Position numbers and translations under genes: made by a program. A stretch of 64,000 nt of DNA from Acididesulfobacillus acetoxydans (lineage in GTDB: Bacteria > Bacillota > Desulfitobacteriia > Desulfitobacteriales > Desulfitobacteriaceae): the NCBI RefSeq assembly GCF_900016645.1, contig NZ_CDGJ01000019.1. One strand, written 5' to 3'. The notes below the pieces were generated by a model. The model was not told the DNA's origin and ran no database searches. It worked only from the letters and a program-made list of their open reading frames with translations. This document shows positions 27,199 to 36,671 of this stretch, in pieces (within the stretch, counting starts at the first letter, position 1; every line of letters begins with the position of its first letter).

Positions 27199-27224
27199 AA
27201 GCACTGCTCCTTTTGACGGGACGT

Positions 27225-28457
27225 TTATGCTTGTACCCCTTTGATCCTGGCCAGGGCCCTTTGGGTATTTTCCCGGGTGCCAAACGCTGTGAGCCTGAAG
27301 TACCCTTCGCCGCTGAGGCCAAAACCCGCTCCCGGTGTTCCCACTACGTTAGCCTCCTGCATCAGCCGGTCGAAAAAGTCCCAAGAAGGCATATTGTCCG
27401 GGGTTTTAAGCCAGATATAGGGTGCATTGATCCCACCGAAGACAGTGTAACCTGCTTCTTGCAACCCTTCCCTAATAATACGGGCGTTTTCCAGGTAATA
27501 GCGGATAGTTTCCCGGACCTGCCGTTGGCCCTGGGGCGAAAAGACCGCTGCCGCGCCCGCTTGCACAGGATAGGAGACCCCGTTAAACTTAGTGGTTTGT
27601 CTTCTCAGCCAAAGGGCGTTCAAGCCGTGTGCCTGCCCTTGAGCATCGTAAACCTTAACCTCTTTGGGCACAATGGTGTAGCCGCAGCGGGTGCCGGTGA
27701 AACCGGCGGTCTTGGAAAAGCTGCGGAATTCGACCGCGACCTCACGTGCTCCTTCGAGCTCAAAAATGCTGTGGGGAATTCCGGCTTCCTGGATATAGGC
27801 TTCATAGGCCGCGTCAAAAAGGATGAGGGCGCGGTTCTCCCGGGCGTAATCCACCCATTTCCGCAGCTCCGCTTTGGTAAGGGTCATGCCCGTCGGATTG
27901 TTGGGATAACATAAGTAGATCAGGTCGACTCTTTCCCGCGGCAGGTCCGGCTTCATGCCGTTAGCCTCGGTGCAGGGAAGGTAGACCAAGCGGTCAAATT
28001 TCCCTTGCTCATCCGGCCCTCCGGTGCGCCCCGCCATGACGTTGCTGTCGACATAGACCGGGTAGACCGGGTCGCTTACAGCTACGACATTGCCCGTCGC
28101 AAAAAGCTCCTGAAAATTGGCCGTATCGCTTTTCGCCCCGTCGCTGATGAAAACCTCGCTCTCGTCCAGCTCGATCCCTCTGGGCGCAAAGTCATGAGCG
28201 ATAATTTTTTCGATGAGGAACTTGTATCCCTGCTCGGGTCCGTAACCGCGGAAAGTCTCCGGCCGCCCCATCTCCGCCACGGCTTCTTGCATGGCGTCCA
28301 CCACCGCCTGGGGCAGAGGACGGGTAACGTCGCCAATGCCGAGACGGATAATATCCGCCCCGGGGTTTTTCTCTTTAAAGGCGCTGACCCTGCGGGCTAT
28401 TTCGGAAAACAGGTAACTTCCGGGGAGTTTTAAGTAATTTTCATTGACTAAAGCCAT
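27225..28457 (-). CDS. dapL: LL-diaminopimelate aminotransferase
   Basis: 410 residues, matching DapL. Motifs: MALVNENYLKLPGSYLFSEI, IIRLGIGDVTRPLPQ, YLCYPNNPTGMTL, LILFDAAYEAYI, and EFRSFSKTAGFTGTRCGY with the PLP lysine. It makes LL-DAP directly from tetrahydrodipicolinate, bypassing succinyl or acetyl intermediates, for lysine and peptidoglycan. AAAGGAGA precedes the ATG. It stands apart from other lysine genes. Confidence 0.95.
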   Translation of the reverse strand: MALVNENYLKLPGSYLFSEIARRVSAFKEKNPGADIIRLGIGDVTRPLPQAVVDAMQEAVAEMGRPETFRGYGPEQGYKFLIEKIIAHDFAPRGIELDESEVFISDGAKSDTANFQELFATGNVVAVSDPVYPVYVDSNVMAGRTGGPDEQGKFDRLVYLPCTEANGMKPDLPRERVDLIYLCYPNNPTGMTLTKAELRKWVDYARENRALILFDAAYEAYIQEAGIPHSIFELEGAREVAVEFRSFSKTAGFTGTRCGYTIVPKEVKVYDAQGQAHGLNALWLRRQTTKFNGVSYPVQAGAAAVFSPQGQRQVRETIRYYLENARIIREGLQEAGYTVFGGINAPYIWLKTPDNMPSWDFFDRLMQEANVVGTPGAGFGLSGEGYFRLTAFGTRENTQRALARIKGVQA

Positions 28458-28545
28458 ATGTCAACGGGTCTCCTTTCTTTCCGGCTGCCACTATTATATT
28501 ATGTACGGGATCCGCGGGCAACAGGGCGGGCATTTTTCCCCCTCT

Positions 28546-29775
28546 TCAACCCTGCGCTTTCCGCGGCTCAAGCTTGGCCCCCAGGCGGGAAGTGAGCGGC
28601 GGAATCGAGCGCAGTTGCCGGGAGAGAAACAGCGCCAGCAGCAAGAACATCAGGATCATGCCGATGACACCATCCCAACCCCAAGCGCTCCAAAAGGCGC
28701 CTCCGGCTGTCCCCCCGATACTCGAACCCGCATAGTAGAAAAAGAGGTAGAGAGAGGAAGCCTGGGCCTTGTCATGTTGAGCCCGGCGCCCCACCCAGCC
28801 GCTCGCCACCGAATGCCCGCCGAAGAAGCCAAAGGTGAACACGGCAATACCCAGAATCTTGAGTACCAGAGGCCCGCCCAAAGTGACGACCGCTCCGGAG
28901 GCCATGATTAGCACCCCAATTCCCAACATCTTCTGCCGGCCGTATTTGTCTGCCAGGCGACCCAGCCAAGCCGAGCTGAACGTTCCCGTAAGGTAGAGAA
29001 TAAAGATCCAACCCACGAGGGCCTGGCTGAGGGAATAAGGAGGGATGATCAACTGAAAACCGATGTAATTGTAAAGAGTAACAAAGCTCCCCATTAAGGC
29101 GAACCCGACGCTATAGAGGCAGAGCAGCCCGGGATCTTTGAGGTGACTGAGCAGCGACTTTGACAATTTAGCCAAGTCGAGCGTGCGCGCTCGGAAATTT
29201 CTCGATGCCGGCAACAGATACCAAAAGAGCAGACTAGCGAGAACACTCAAAAGTCCAATACTGCCCAAAGCCACTCGCCAACCGTAATAGTCGGTCAACA
29301 TGCCGATAATAATACGTCCGCTCATGCCTCCGACTGAATTCCCGCTGATGTAGAGCCCCATAGCAATCCCCAGGCTGGAGGGCTCGATCTCCTCGCTAAG
29401 ATAGGCCATCGCCACTGCCGGCAGGCCCGCGAGAACAATTCCCTGCAAAACGCGCAGGATGAGCAGGTCCCGGTAATCCGGAACAAAAGCCGTCAGGACC
29501 GCCAGCACGGACGCCGCCACCAATGAGAAGATCATGATCGGTTTCCGCCCCCGCACTTCGGAGACGGAACCGACCAGCAACATACCTACAGCGAGAGCGA
29601 TCGTCGTCAGTGAGAGAGACAGGCTGGCCACAGCCGGCGAAATGTGAAACTCCCGGGAAAAATCCGGCAAGAGCGGCTGCGTACTGTACATGATGGCAAA
29701 AGTGTTAAAGCCGCCGAAGAACAAAGCGATATTGGCTTTGCGGAAGGCCGCCGTTCCTCTTTTGATATAGGTCAT
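28546..29775 (-). CDS. MFS transporter, YnfM-like
   Basis: 409 residues from ATG 29775, with AAGGGAG four bases upstream; twelve hydrophobic segments. The loop after helix 2 is VGSVSEVRGRKPIM, a variant of the MFS motif A (G-x-x-x-D-R-x-G-R), and the second half repeats it as LGRLADKYGRQKML. It is close to the YnfM/CynX-like drug-efflux branch. Substrate is unknown. It is divergent from an upstream LysR-family gene, which may regulate it, although an ornithine cyclodeaminase remnant lies in between. Confidence 0.88.
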   Translation of the reverse strand: MTYIKRGTAAFRKANIALFFGGFNTFAIMYSTQPLLPDFSREFHISPAVASLSLSLTTIALAVGMLLVGSVSEVRGRKPIMIFSLVAASVLAVLTAFVPDYRDLLILRVLQGIVLAGLPAVAMAYLSEEIEPSSLGIAMGLYISGNSVGGMSGRIIIGMLTDYYGWRVALGSIGLLSVLASLLFWYLLPASRNFRARTLDLAKLSKSLLSHLKDPGLLCLYSVGFALMGSFVTLYNYIGFQLIIPPYSLSQALVGWIFILYLTGTFSSAWLGRLADKYGRQKMLGIGVLIMASGAVVTLGGPLVLKILGIAVFTFGFFGGHSVASGWVGRRAQHDKAQASSLYLFFYYAGSSIGGTAGGAFWSAWGWDGVIGMILMFLLLALFLSRQLRSIPPLTSRLGAKLEPRKAQG

Positions 29776-29989
29776 CGAGACTCCCTTCAATCCAGACGCC
29801 GCAGGGGCGTGTCACCTAAGTGTTCGCCCGACGCGGCCATTTTTTCCCGCGGGGAACTTTTGTTAATATCTCCGCTAACTATCTCCCCTAACCCGACCAA
29901 CGATACGTTTCACACGCTTTATCTTACACCTTGACAAGCCTTGACGTCTAATTTATCATATGCATTAATTTAATGCACTCTGGTAATGG

Positions 29990-30424
29990 TTAAGAAGACC
30001 GGCGCCCCAAGCGCTCGGCCCCTTTCACATCAATCGCCCATCTTTTTCGGGCACTCCAGAAACAGGATGTGCCCGATAGTTTGGGTGCAAAATCTAAAGG
30101 CCGGAGTGTCGCAACCATCCCAGCCTGGGCACCCGGACCACAAATTTGGATAACAGCTTTACGAACAAGCAATTTTCATGACATGGTGTATACTACCGCT
30201 TAATCCTGCGCCACAACGGCGAATTGCCGAAGAAAATCTACCACGTTTGCCATACAGTCATGCTCAAAATTCCAATACCCATTCTTAGCCCCAATTCCCA
30301 CACTTGTCACCAGCACTGGCATTACCGAAAGAAAAGCATGGGCCTTAGCCTTGGAAACCACTCTGGGCGGCTGAGAAGTTTTAGTTGCCGCGCATTGGAT
30401 GAATGCTTCAACGCATTCCATCAC
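29990..30424 (-). pseudogene. Ornithine cyclodeaminase/mu-crystallin family remnant
   Basis: Two broken frames align with one family. The first (30424-30200) reads MMECVEAFIQCAATKTSQPP then KAKAHAFLSVMP and GIGAKNGYW, the OCD N-terminal lobe. The second (30172-29990) reads VRKAVIQICGPGAQAGMVAT, the Rossmann NAD-binding turn. The intervening and C-terminal parts are missing. It was probably the target gene of the divergent LysR regulator. Assignment is by motif recall. Confidence 0.5.
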
Positions 30425-30639
30425 AGGATGGCCTTTTTGAGACTTAAGGCAAAGACTTTTCCCTCAACCAATAATAGCCTGCGGCCGGTTATATTTATAG
30501 GCATTTTACCGCACCTCCCAATTGTTAGAGAGGGCTTCACCCAAAGACTCATAATCAAATTTCCGCGGGACGACGGTATTACGGAGGTCATTGGATCCAT
30601 AGATTTCCTATCACACCATACCGAGGAGGAACTCTTCGC

Positions 30640-31530
30640 ATGGAATGGAACCAGCTCCACTATTTCCAAACCGTCGCTCAATTACAGCACTTCACCCAGG
30701 CGGCGGAAGCCATGTCGATTTCCCAACCGGCCCTCAGCCGCTCAATGGCCCGTTTGGAAGATGAATTGGGCGTGCCGCTGTTTGAGCGCCAAGGGCGCCG
30801 GGTCGCCCTGAGTTCTTATGGGCAGATCTTTCTCAAGCGGGTCAACCGCGCCCTGCAGGAAATCTCCCTGGGACAACAAGAGCTTCAAAATTTGCTCGAT
30901 CCGTTCAAAGGCAGTGTGGCTTTGGGCTTCATCCACTCCCAGGGTTCAAACTTGGTACCCGATTTACTCGGGTTATTCCGCCAAAAGTTCCCGCATGTTC
31001 GGTTTCAGCTCTACCAAAACACGGCCCACCGCCTCCTGGAAAGTCTGGAAGCCGCGGACATCGATTTTTGCTTTTGTTCGCAGCCTTCCGCCCATGAACA
31101 CATCCGCTGGGCCCGTTTGTTCACTGAAGAGATCGTCTTAATCGTTCCGGCCGGACACCCGCTGGCCGGCCGTGCCTTCGTAACTTTGGCCGAACTGGCC
31201 GGCGAGCCTTTTATTCTCTTTAAGAAGGACGTTTCTTTGGGGGAGATTATTTACGGGCTCTGCCGTGAGGCAGGCTTCACGCCGAAGGCTACTTTCGAAG
31301 GGGAAGAGGTGGGTACCGTCTCCGGCCTCGTGGCCGCCAAACTCGGTATCGCCCTGGTCCCCCGCAACCGCGCGGCGGAAAACACGGGAATCGTCCAAGT
31401 ACCGATTTCCCGACCGAAATGTCAGCGCGTGATCGGGATCGCCTGGATAGAGGAACGCCATCTCACTCCTGCCGCCCAGCATTTCCGGGAATTTGTCCTG
31501 GGACATTTCGGCGCCTCCCTGCCCAGCTGA
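30640..31530 (+). CDS. LysR-family transcriptional regulator
   Basis: 296 residues. The winged HTH is WNQLHYFQTVAQLQHFTQAA then AMSISQPALSRSMARLEDEL, GVPLFERQGRRV. The effector domain has GSVALGFIHSQGSNLVPDLL and VAAKLGIALVPRN. GAGGAGG lies nine bases before the ATG. Divergent from the broken OCD gene and the MFS gene; it probably controls one or both. The effector is unknown. Confidence 0.93.
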   Translation: MEWNQLHYFQTVAQLQHFTQAAEAMSISQPALSRSMARLEDELGVPLFERQGRRVALSSYGQIFLKRVNRALQEISLGQQELQNLLDPFKGSVALGFIHSQGSNLVPDLLGLFRQKFPHVRFQLYQNTAHRLLESLEAADIDFCFCSQPSAHEHIRWARLFTEEIVLIVPAGHPLAGRAFVTLAELAGEPFILFKKDVSLGEIIYGLCREAGFTPKATFEGEEVGTVSGLVAAKLGIALVPRNRAAENTGIVQVPISRPKCQRVIGIAWIEERHLTPAAQHFREFVLGHFGASLPS

Positions 31531-31640
31531 GCCGGGAACATCGCTGCCTGCCCGCGCCAGAAATCCATTTCTCAAATCCTGCCCGCGGCCATGACCATTC
31601 CGGTATGTGCTCTGACAGACATTTATCTAAAAACATGCAA

Positions 31641-31684
31641 AAGAGACCTTTGTTCGTTTCTACGAAAAAAGGTCTCTCTTTTTG
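31641..31684 (+). terminator. Terminator of the LysR gene
   Basis: AAGAGACCTT and AAGGTCTCTCTT form a strong stem with a long loop, followed by TTTTTGT. Confidence 0.85.
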
Positions 31685-31792
31685 TATAAAATTACAAAGG
31701 AATCTCTAATTTCGTGTCAGTACGCACCGTCCGGGGATCCTTATTAAGCCAATGTACATGCCTTCCTTTGGAGAAGCGCTCTCGTCCCCGAA

Positions 31793-31891
31793 ATGAATTC
31801 CTGGGTTTTCCCGCGCACGTTCTACAAATGGCACATCGGCGGACTGATTTGTTTCATCGTTATCCTGCTCATTCATTTGAATGTGCGCTAG
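31793..31891 (+). CDS. Possible 32-residue small membrane protein
   Basis: The frame reads MNSWVFPRTFYKWHIGGL then ICFIVILLIHLNVR, a basic-aromatic head and one membrane helix. The composition is protein-like, but no ribosome site is well placed (GGAGAAG lies about 15 bases upstream). It could be a real small protein or the tail of a lost gene. Confidence 0.35.
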   Translation: MNSWVFPRTFYKWHIGGLICFIVILLIHLNVR

Positions 31892-31933
31892 GCCGGACAC
31901 CGCCGTTATCTTAGACTGTTACGGAAACCGACG

Positions 31934-33655
31934 TTATCTTAAGATAGCCACCGACACGGCTGTTTTCTCGCCTTCCTGTTTTGCCCGGGTCAGCGGTCCC
32001 GGAACATCGGTTTCACCGGCCGCCACTTTGATTTGTCCGGCCGCCACCAGGGTTGAGCGTTTAAGCTGTGATTCCACTGGCGGCTTGAGGCCGCTCATAA
32101 CAACCGTTCCGCCGGCCGCCGCCACATTCCTGGCGAACACCTCCAAGGCGTTGAGAGAAGTGGCATCAATGTCGTTCACTTCGTTCATGCGCAAGATGAA
32201 ACCCTTGGCCCTATCCACCAGACCGTCAAGTTTTTCCTCCAGGTCCGAGGCGGATACAAAGTAAAGGTTACCGGACAGTTCCACCAGCAGAACCTCAACC
32301 CGCTCTTTGGCGGTTTTGACTTCCCTCAGAGGAATGTCCCCCTCCCGGCCTTGCATCGGAATGAACACTTTAACAGATGCTTTGTCAGTATCTTTCAGAT
32401 ACAGAATGAAAGACAGGGCAATGCCCGAATAGATGGCATAATCAAGGTTGGGCATTAAGACCGTTGCGGCGAAGGTGACCCACATGGCTATCGCGTCGGA
32501 GCTCCATCTGCCCGCCTTGGCGATCTTCTTCACTTCTTTCTTATCGATTAGGCTGTACCCCGTCAGAATGATCACGCCTGCCAAGCAGGGATTGGGAATA
32601 AACTTGGCATAAGGAGCAAAAAAGAGCAGCACCAAGGCAACAGTCACTCCGGAGAGCATTCCAGAGACTTTGCTCACGGCCCCGTTACTGTAATTGATGG
32701 CGGAGCGGGTGAAAGAACCTGATGAGGGCAGGCACTGGAAGAAGGATGCGACGAGGTTGGCAATACCCTGCCCGATAAATTCCTGGCTAGCGTCTATTTT
32801 CTGTCTTGTGTTGCTGGCGATAGCTTTGGAGATCGAGATCGCTTCGACCAGCCCGATAATGGCGATAGCCACGGCTCCGCTGAAAACATGGCTGACAGCT
32901 CCGGGACTGAATCGCACCATGGTAAAGGGTGGCAAGGAAGAGGCAATATGCCCGACCAGGGAGACCCCCTGTCTTTGCAAGGAAAACATGACGACGAAGA
33001 AGATGGGGACGATGATGCCAATCAATGCCCCGGGAAGGTTTTTGTTGACCCGCTTGCAAATCAGAAGGATAGCCACAGTCATGAGGCCCAGCCCCAAGGC
33101 ATAGATGTTCGTTGACGGCAAATGAGTCGCCACATAATACAATTTATCCATTGTCGCCATTTGAGCCGAGTTTTTAATCGATATGCCCAGGAAAGTGTTG
33201 ATCTGCCCCAGCGCAATCAAAACACCCGCTCCCGCCGTAAAGCCCACAATCACGGTATGGGAAACAAAATTCACTGCCTTACCCAGTTTGACAACCCCAC
33301 AAACGATTTGGATAGCCCCGACCAGAAAAGTCATGAGGAACAACAGCTGATAGGCGTTCGTTAGCCCCAGATAGTTTCTCATCGCTCCGGCCACGAGAAG
33401 GCAGATAGCATTGGTCGGTCCGGTGACCAACTGCTGTGAACTGCCGAAAGCGGAGCCCAGGATGGAGCCCACGATTGAGGTATAAAGACCGTAGACCGGG
33501 TTGACCCCCGCAATCAGAGCGTAGGCCATCGACTGCGGTACCCCCACCACCGCCACAGTTAAAGCCGCGACCAAGTCTTTGCCGAAATACTCCTTCTTAT
33601 ACCCTTTTAGGGTTGCCAGCAAGGGAATATATTTGCTCAGTGCTAAACCTGACAT
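31934..33655 (-). CDS. SulP-family anion (sulfate/bicarbonate) permease with STAS domain
   Basis: 573 residues. The SulP signature region is AALTVAVVGVPQSMAYALIA then GVNPVYGLYTS; later come PSSGSFTRSAINYSNGA and IPNPCLAGVIILTGYSLID. About 12-14 membrane spans are followed by a C-terminal cytoplasmic STAS domain (about residues 440-560: VLLVELSGNLYFVSASDLEE, LRMNEVNDIDATSLNALE). It imports sulfate or another oxyanion by proton or sodium symport; the exact anion cannot be told. The D-A-T-S loop is the usual STAS phosphosite region. It stands alone. Confidence 0.93.
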   Translation of the reverse strand: MSGLALSKYIPLLATLKGYKKEYFGKDLVAALTVAVVGVPQSMAYALIAGVNPVYGLYTSIVGSILGSAFGSSQQLVTGPTNAICLLVAGAMRNYLGLTNAYQLLFLMTFLVGAIQIVCGVVKLGKAVNFVSHTVIVGFTAGAGVLIALGQINTFLGISIKNSAQMATMDKLYYVATHLPSTNIYALGLGLMTVAILLICKRVNKNLPGALIGIIVPIFFVVMFSLQRQGVSLVGHIASSLPPFTMVRFSPGAVSHVFSGAVAIAIIGLVEAISISKAIASNTRQKIDASQEFIGQGIANLVASFFQCLPSSGSFTRSAINYSNGAVSKVSGMLSGVTVALVLLFFAPYAKFIPNPCLAGVIILTGYSLIDKKEVKKIAKAGRWSSDAIAMWVTFAATVLMPNLDYAIYSGIALSFILYLKDTDKASVKVFIPMQGREGDIPLREVKTAKERVEVLLVELSGNLYFVSASDLEEKLDGLVDRAKGFILRMNEVNDIDATSLNALEVFARNVAAAGGTVVMSGLKPPVESQLKRSTLVAAGQIKVAAGETDVPGPLTRAKQEGEKTAVSVAILR

Positions 33656-33729
33656 TTTTAATCCACCTTTCTGTCTTCGCGGTGCGCGGCTCTCTGCCGG
33701 CCTGGGAGCGGCTTAAGCCGGCGCCGGAG

Positions 33730-33820
33730 CATCTCTCCGAAATCTCTCTCCGGAGCATCTTTCCCCGAAGCGTGTTCCTCCGAAGCATGTTCCTCCGAAG
33801 CATCTTTCTCCGACGCCGCC
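33730..33820. repeat. Short tandem repeat, units of about 15-18 bp
   Basis: CCTCCGAAGCATGTTCCTCC-type words recur (CGGAGCATCT, CGAAGCGTGTT, CGAAGCATGTT, CGAAGCATCTT) upstream of the SulP gene. The region is not obviously coding. Confidence 0.7.
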
Positions 33821-33922
33821 ACAATCCACGGGTTTTCTTCTCCGGACTTCATCCCATCCACATATAGGCATGCTCTGTTCTAAGGTCATGCTTTCAGGAC
33901 TATTCTGTGTTATAATGGGTCT

Positions 33923-33970
33923 AGTCTCACTTCTTAGCGGCCTTGCACGGCTGCTTTTTTTCTATAGGCA
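33923..33970 (+). ncRNA. Candidate short antisense RNA with terminator (antitoxin-like)
   Basis: TATAAT at 33911-33916 on the plus strand would start an RNA at about 33923. That RNA ends in AGCGGCCTTGCACGGCTGC followed by TTTTTTT, a good rho-independent terminator. It covers the 3' end and stop codon of the small membrane peptide gene on the other strand, the arrangement of Fst/TxpA-type type I antitoxins. The -35 is weak. Confidence 0.5.
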
Positions 33971-34038
33971 CAATGATCCTGACAAATAATCCCCAAACTA
34001 ATCACCGTTGCGGCTATGGCCAGAATCCCCGTAAGCAT
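33934..34038 (-). CDS. 34-residue membrane peptide, candidate type I (holin-like) toxin
   Basis: Frame MLTGILAIAATVISLGIICQ followed by DHCAYRKKAAVQGR: one membrane helix and a basic tail, the usual design of Fst/TxpA-like toxins. GGAGGTGAGG stands at ideal distance upstream of ATG 34038, so translation is very likely. The codons of the tail overlap the stem AGCGGCC...GGCTGC that terminates the proposed antisense RNA. Toxicity is inferred. Confidence 0.65.
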   Translation of the reverse strand: MLTGILAIAATVISLGIICQDHCAYRKKAAVQGR

Positions 34039-34223
34039 ATCGCCTCACCTCCTCGTCATTTATTTCACATTTACCATAGCACGGGCTTTATCCCTAGTCT
34101 ATAGGAAATCGGTATGCCATCAATCTGTTTTTCCTATTGAAGGCAGATTGCAACCCCATCCTTCAAAACCTCCAAGGAAGCGGGCCTAGGGCCGCTGCCC
34201 TAGGCTCCCTGCCAGCTTTCTTC

Positions 34224-34256
34224 TTGACAGTATAGTGCTTTAAACACTATACTGTC
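34224..34256 (+). promoter_or_regulatory. Promoter embedded in a perfect palindrome (PadR operator)
   Basis: TTGACA (34224-34229), 18-bp spacer and TATACT (34248-34253) lie inside a palindrome with 12-bp arms GACAGTATAGTG and CACTATACTGTC separated by CTTTAAA (34226-34256). A repressor bound here would block RNA polymerase directly. It lies 43 bp upstream of the PadR-family gene, so autoregulation is likely. Confidence 0.8.
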
Positions 34257-34299
34257 ATTAACATTACTCAAAGAGTCGCTGAGGAGGAATTTTATACCC

Positions 34300-34923
34300 A
34301 TGCGCAAAAAGGAACACACCTCCCGCCATGCGCCAGCCTTTATCCTGCTTTTTTTGGCCCGAGGCTGTGACTACGGGGGATCTCTTCTGGCCGCTATGCA
34401 GCAGGAAATGCCGCATTTCTTCGGAGACAGCGCCACGACCTACCGAACGCTGCGCAGTTTGGAAAAGGAAGAATGCATTGTGTCGCAATGGAAAGTTCAG
34501 ACGGCGGGCCGACCGAAAAGAATCTATTCCCTGACCCCCAAGGGTTGGGAACGTCTTGAAGAATATGCTGCGGATATTCAGATGCGTTTGGAGAATTTCC
34601 GTTTCTTCCAGAGTTCTCTGGCCGCCGCCCGTCGGGCCCGCCCCAGGGTAACGGCAGACAGCGCCTCGGCCCCGGCCGGGACGGTGCCTGAACGTGGGAC
34701 CCCCGCCCTTGAGACGGCGCCTGAACGTGATACCCCCACCCCTGAGACGGCGCCTGAACGTGATACCCCCACCCCTGAGACGGCGCTGGAACGTGACGCT
34801 TTCACCGCTTTCGAAACAGCACCGCCGGCCGGGGCCCCCGAAGTTTCTAAAACCGCACCCGGGACAAAAGCGCGGGCTGTTAACGGAACAGGCCTCGAGA
34901 TTCAGCCTGAAGCCAAAACCTAA
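34300..34923 (+). CDS. PadR-family transcriptional regulator with repeat tail
   Basis: 207 residues. The winged-helix domain (about 10-100) reads HAPAFILLFLARGCDYGGSL then TTYRTLRSLEKEECIVSQW and GRPKRIYSLTPKGWERLEEY, typical of PadR. From about residue 118 the tail has 11-residue repeats (ETAPERDTPTP) encoded by a 33-bp tandem repeat at about 34688-34790. This tail is not a family feature and probably arose by repeat expansion. GAGGAGGAA lies before the ATG. It probably controls itself and the following MFS exporter gene on the same strand. Confidence 0.88.
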   Translation: MRKKEHTSRHAPAFILLFLARGCDYGGSLLAAMQQEMPHFFGDSATTYRTLRSLEKEECIVSQWKVQTAGRPKRIYSLTPKGWERLEEYAADIQMRLENFRFFQSSLAAARRARPRVTADSASAPAGTVPERGTPALETAPERDTPTPETAPERDTPTPETALERDAFTAFETAPPAGAPEVSKTAPGTKARAVNGTGLEIQPEAKT

Positions 34924-35186
34924 ACCGGACTCCAGTCTGAGACCCAATCCGAATCCGGCGCTTTGCCGGTAATTTGACCCGATCATTTTGCCGACGTGAA
35001 CCCGATAAACCGTAATACGAATGGACCCCGCAACCCGCAGATACCCGTAAATAGACAAAAAGCCTCCCTGCCCGCAGAGTGCGAAAGCCGCCCGGGTCTA
35101 GTATGAGGAACGGTCACGGCAACGCAATTTCCTTTTCGGGGGGAGTGCAAAAATCACAGGGGGCCGCAATAAGGAGAGAGAAGTTC

Positions 35187-36440
35187 ATGGAAAAGAAAGA
35201 AGTTACTGAACCAAGGGAGCCTATGGTGAAGGATGAACCTCGGCAAAGCGCCCAGCCGCCCCAGGCAGGGGCATCTGTATCCGCAAACCCTTCCATCGGA
35301 CGAACGCTTGTTTTCACGGTCAGTCACCTGATCAACGACACCTATCCGAACCTTTATCCCGTGCTTCTGCCGGCTTTAATGGCCACGCTCAATTTTAACA
35401 CGGCGGCGGCCGGGCTGATCAGCACCGTTTCCGCGCTCAGCGCCCAACTCTTGCAGCCGCTGATGGGCTTTTGGGCCGATCGGTCCGGAGGCCGGAAATT
35501 CGTCGTGGGGGGGCTTGCCTTAGGCAGCGTTTTGGCAGCGTTCGCCTTCGGCTGGGCTCCTTCTTACTCCATCCTGCTCATTCTTTTACTCATCAGCGGT
35601 TTAGGAAATGCCGCTTTTCATCCGCACGCCGCGGCCCTGGTCAGTGAAATGACGGGTAAACGCAAAGGGTTGGGCATGAGCCTGTTCATGATCGGCGGAA
35701 ACTTCGGCCGCGGACTGGCTCCCTTGCTCGCCGGCACCGCCTTCCTTTGGGGCGGCCGTCCCGGCCTTTTCTTCCTCGCCATTCCGGGCTTGCTCATGGC
35801 CCTGATTATGGCCGGGGTCATGTCTCCCCCGCCGCCGCCCAAACCGCGCACAGGAAAGATTTTCACTCCCGAATTTCTCCAAGGCCTGCGACGGGCGGGC
35901 AGTCTCTTAACCGTTGTCGCCCTGCGCAATATGACCTCTTTGGCAACCTTGACCCTCGTTCCCATCCTCTGGCACTCTTTGGGTTACCCCTTAACCGATA
36001 CGGCCGGCCTTTTGTCCCTCATGTTCATAGCCGGAAGTTTCGGCAATGTGGCCGGCGGCACTTTGTCCGACATCATCGGCCCCAAACCCGTCCTCATCAG
36101 TTCGGCGCTCTTGTCCAGCTTCTGGCTTTTCCTCTTCCTGCATGTGCATAATTTCCTGCTTTCTTTTGTCCTGATCGCCCTGCTCGGCATATCCCTCTAT
36201 TCCACCAGTTCCGTGGTCATGGTGTTCGGTCAGGCCCTCTTTCCGGCAAACAAAGGAATGGCCTCCGGCTTGACGTTAGGCATCGGGAATACTTTAGGCA
36301 CTTTCGGCGTGGCCGTCATCGGCCTAATCGCTGACCGCTATTCAATTACGGCGGGGCTCTACGTTTCCGCTGCCGCCGTACTCATCAGCATTCCCTTTGT
36401 CCTCCGCTTGAAGGACGCAAAGCCGGCCGGCATACAGTAG
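35187..36440 (+). CDS. MFS exporter, fosmidomycin-resistance (Fsr) type
   Basis: 417 residues from ATG 35187, with AAGGAGAG seven bases upstream; the longer frame to 35079 lacks a site. Twelve hydrophobic segments. FTVSHLINDTYPNLYPVLLP, LQPLMGFWADRSGGRKFVVG, GNAAFHPHAAALVSEM and GNFGRGLAPLLAGTAF follow the pattern of Fsr. The family exports fosmidomycin in some bacteria, but the natural substrate is unknown. It lies about 260 bp after the PadR gene, a common regulator-exporter pair. Confidence 0.88.
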   Translation: MEKKEVTEPREPMVKDEPRQSAQPPQAGASVSANPSIGRTLVFTVSHLINDTYPNLYPVLLPALMATLNFNTAAAGLISTVSALSAQLLQPLMGFWADRSGGRKFVVGGLALGSVLAAFAFGWAPSYSILLILLLISGLGNAAFHPHAAALVSEMTGKRKGLGMSLFMIGGNFGRGLAPLLAGTAFLWGGRPGLFFLAIPGLLMALIMAGVMSPPPPPKPRTGKIFTPEFLQGLRRAGSLLTVVALRNMTSLATLTLVPILWHSLGYPLTDTAGLLSLMFIAGSFGNVAGGTLSDIIGPKPVLISSALLSSFWLFLFLHVHNFLLSFVLIALLGISLYSTSSVVMVFGQALFPANKGMASGLTLGIGNTLGTFGVAVIGLIADRYSITAGLYVSAAAVLISIPFVLRLKDAKPAGIQ

Positions 36441-36671
36441 GCCCCTCCGGCACATCGCTGCGACAAATCTCCGGTCGCGAAAAGTCTTCTGTTGCCGCCT
36501 GAACCCCCGCTTGCCGCGAAAAATCCCCGGCCGGCACTTCGCAAGCCCGGTGAACCCTGCGAAGTGAAGACCGGGGTTTAAATTTGACCGAAAAGCCTAA
36601 CCGCATGCCCCTGGGGAAACCGGCGGCAGCCAAAACCTCCCGGCCTCCGAGGCGGGGATTCCCGCTGACCG

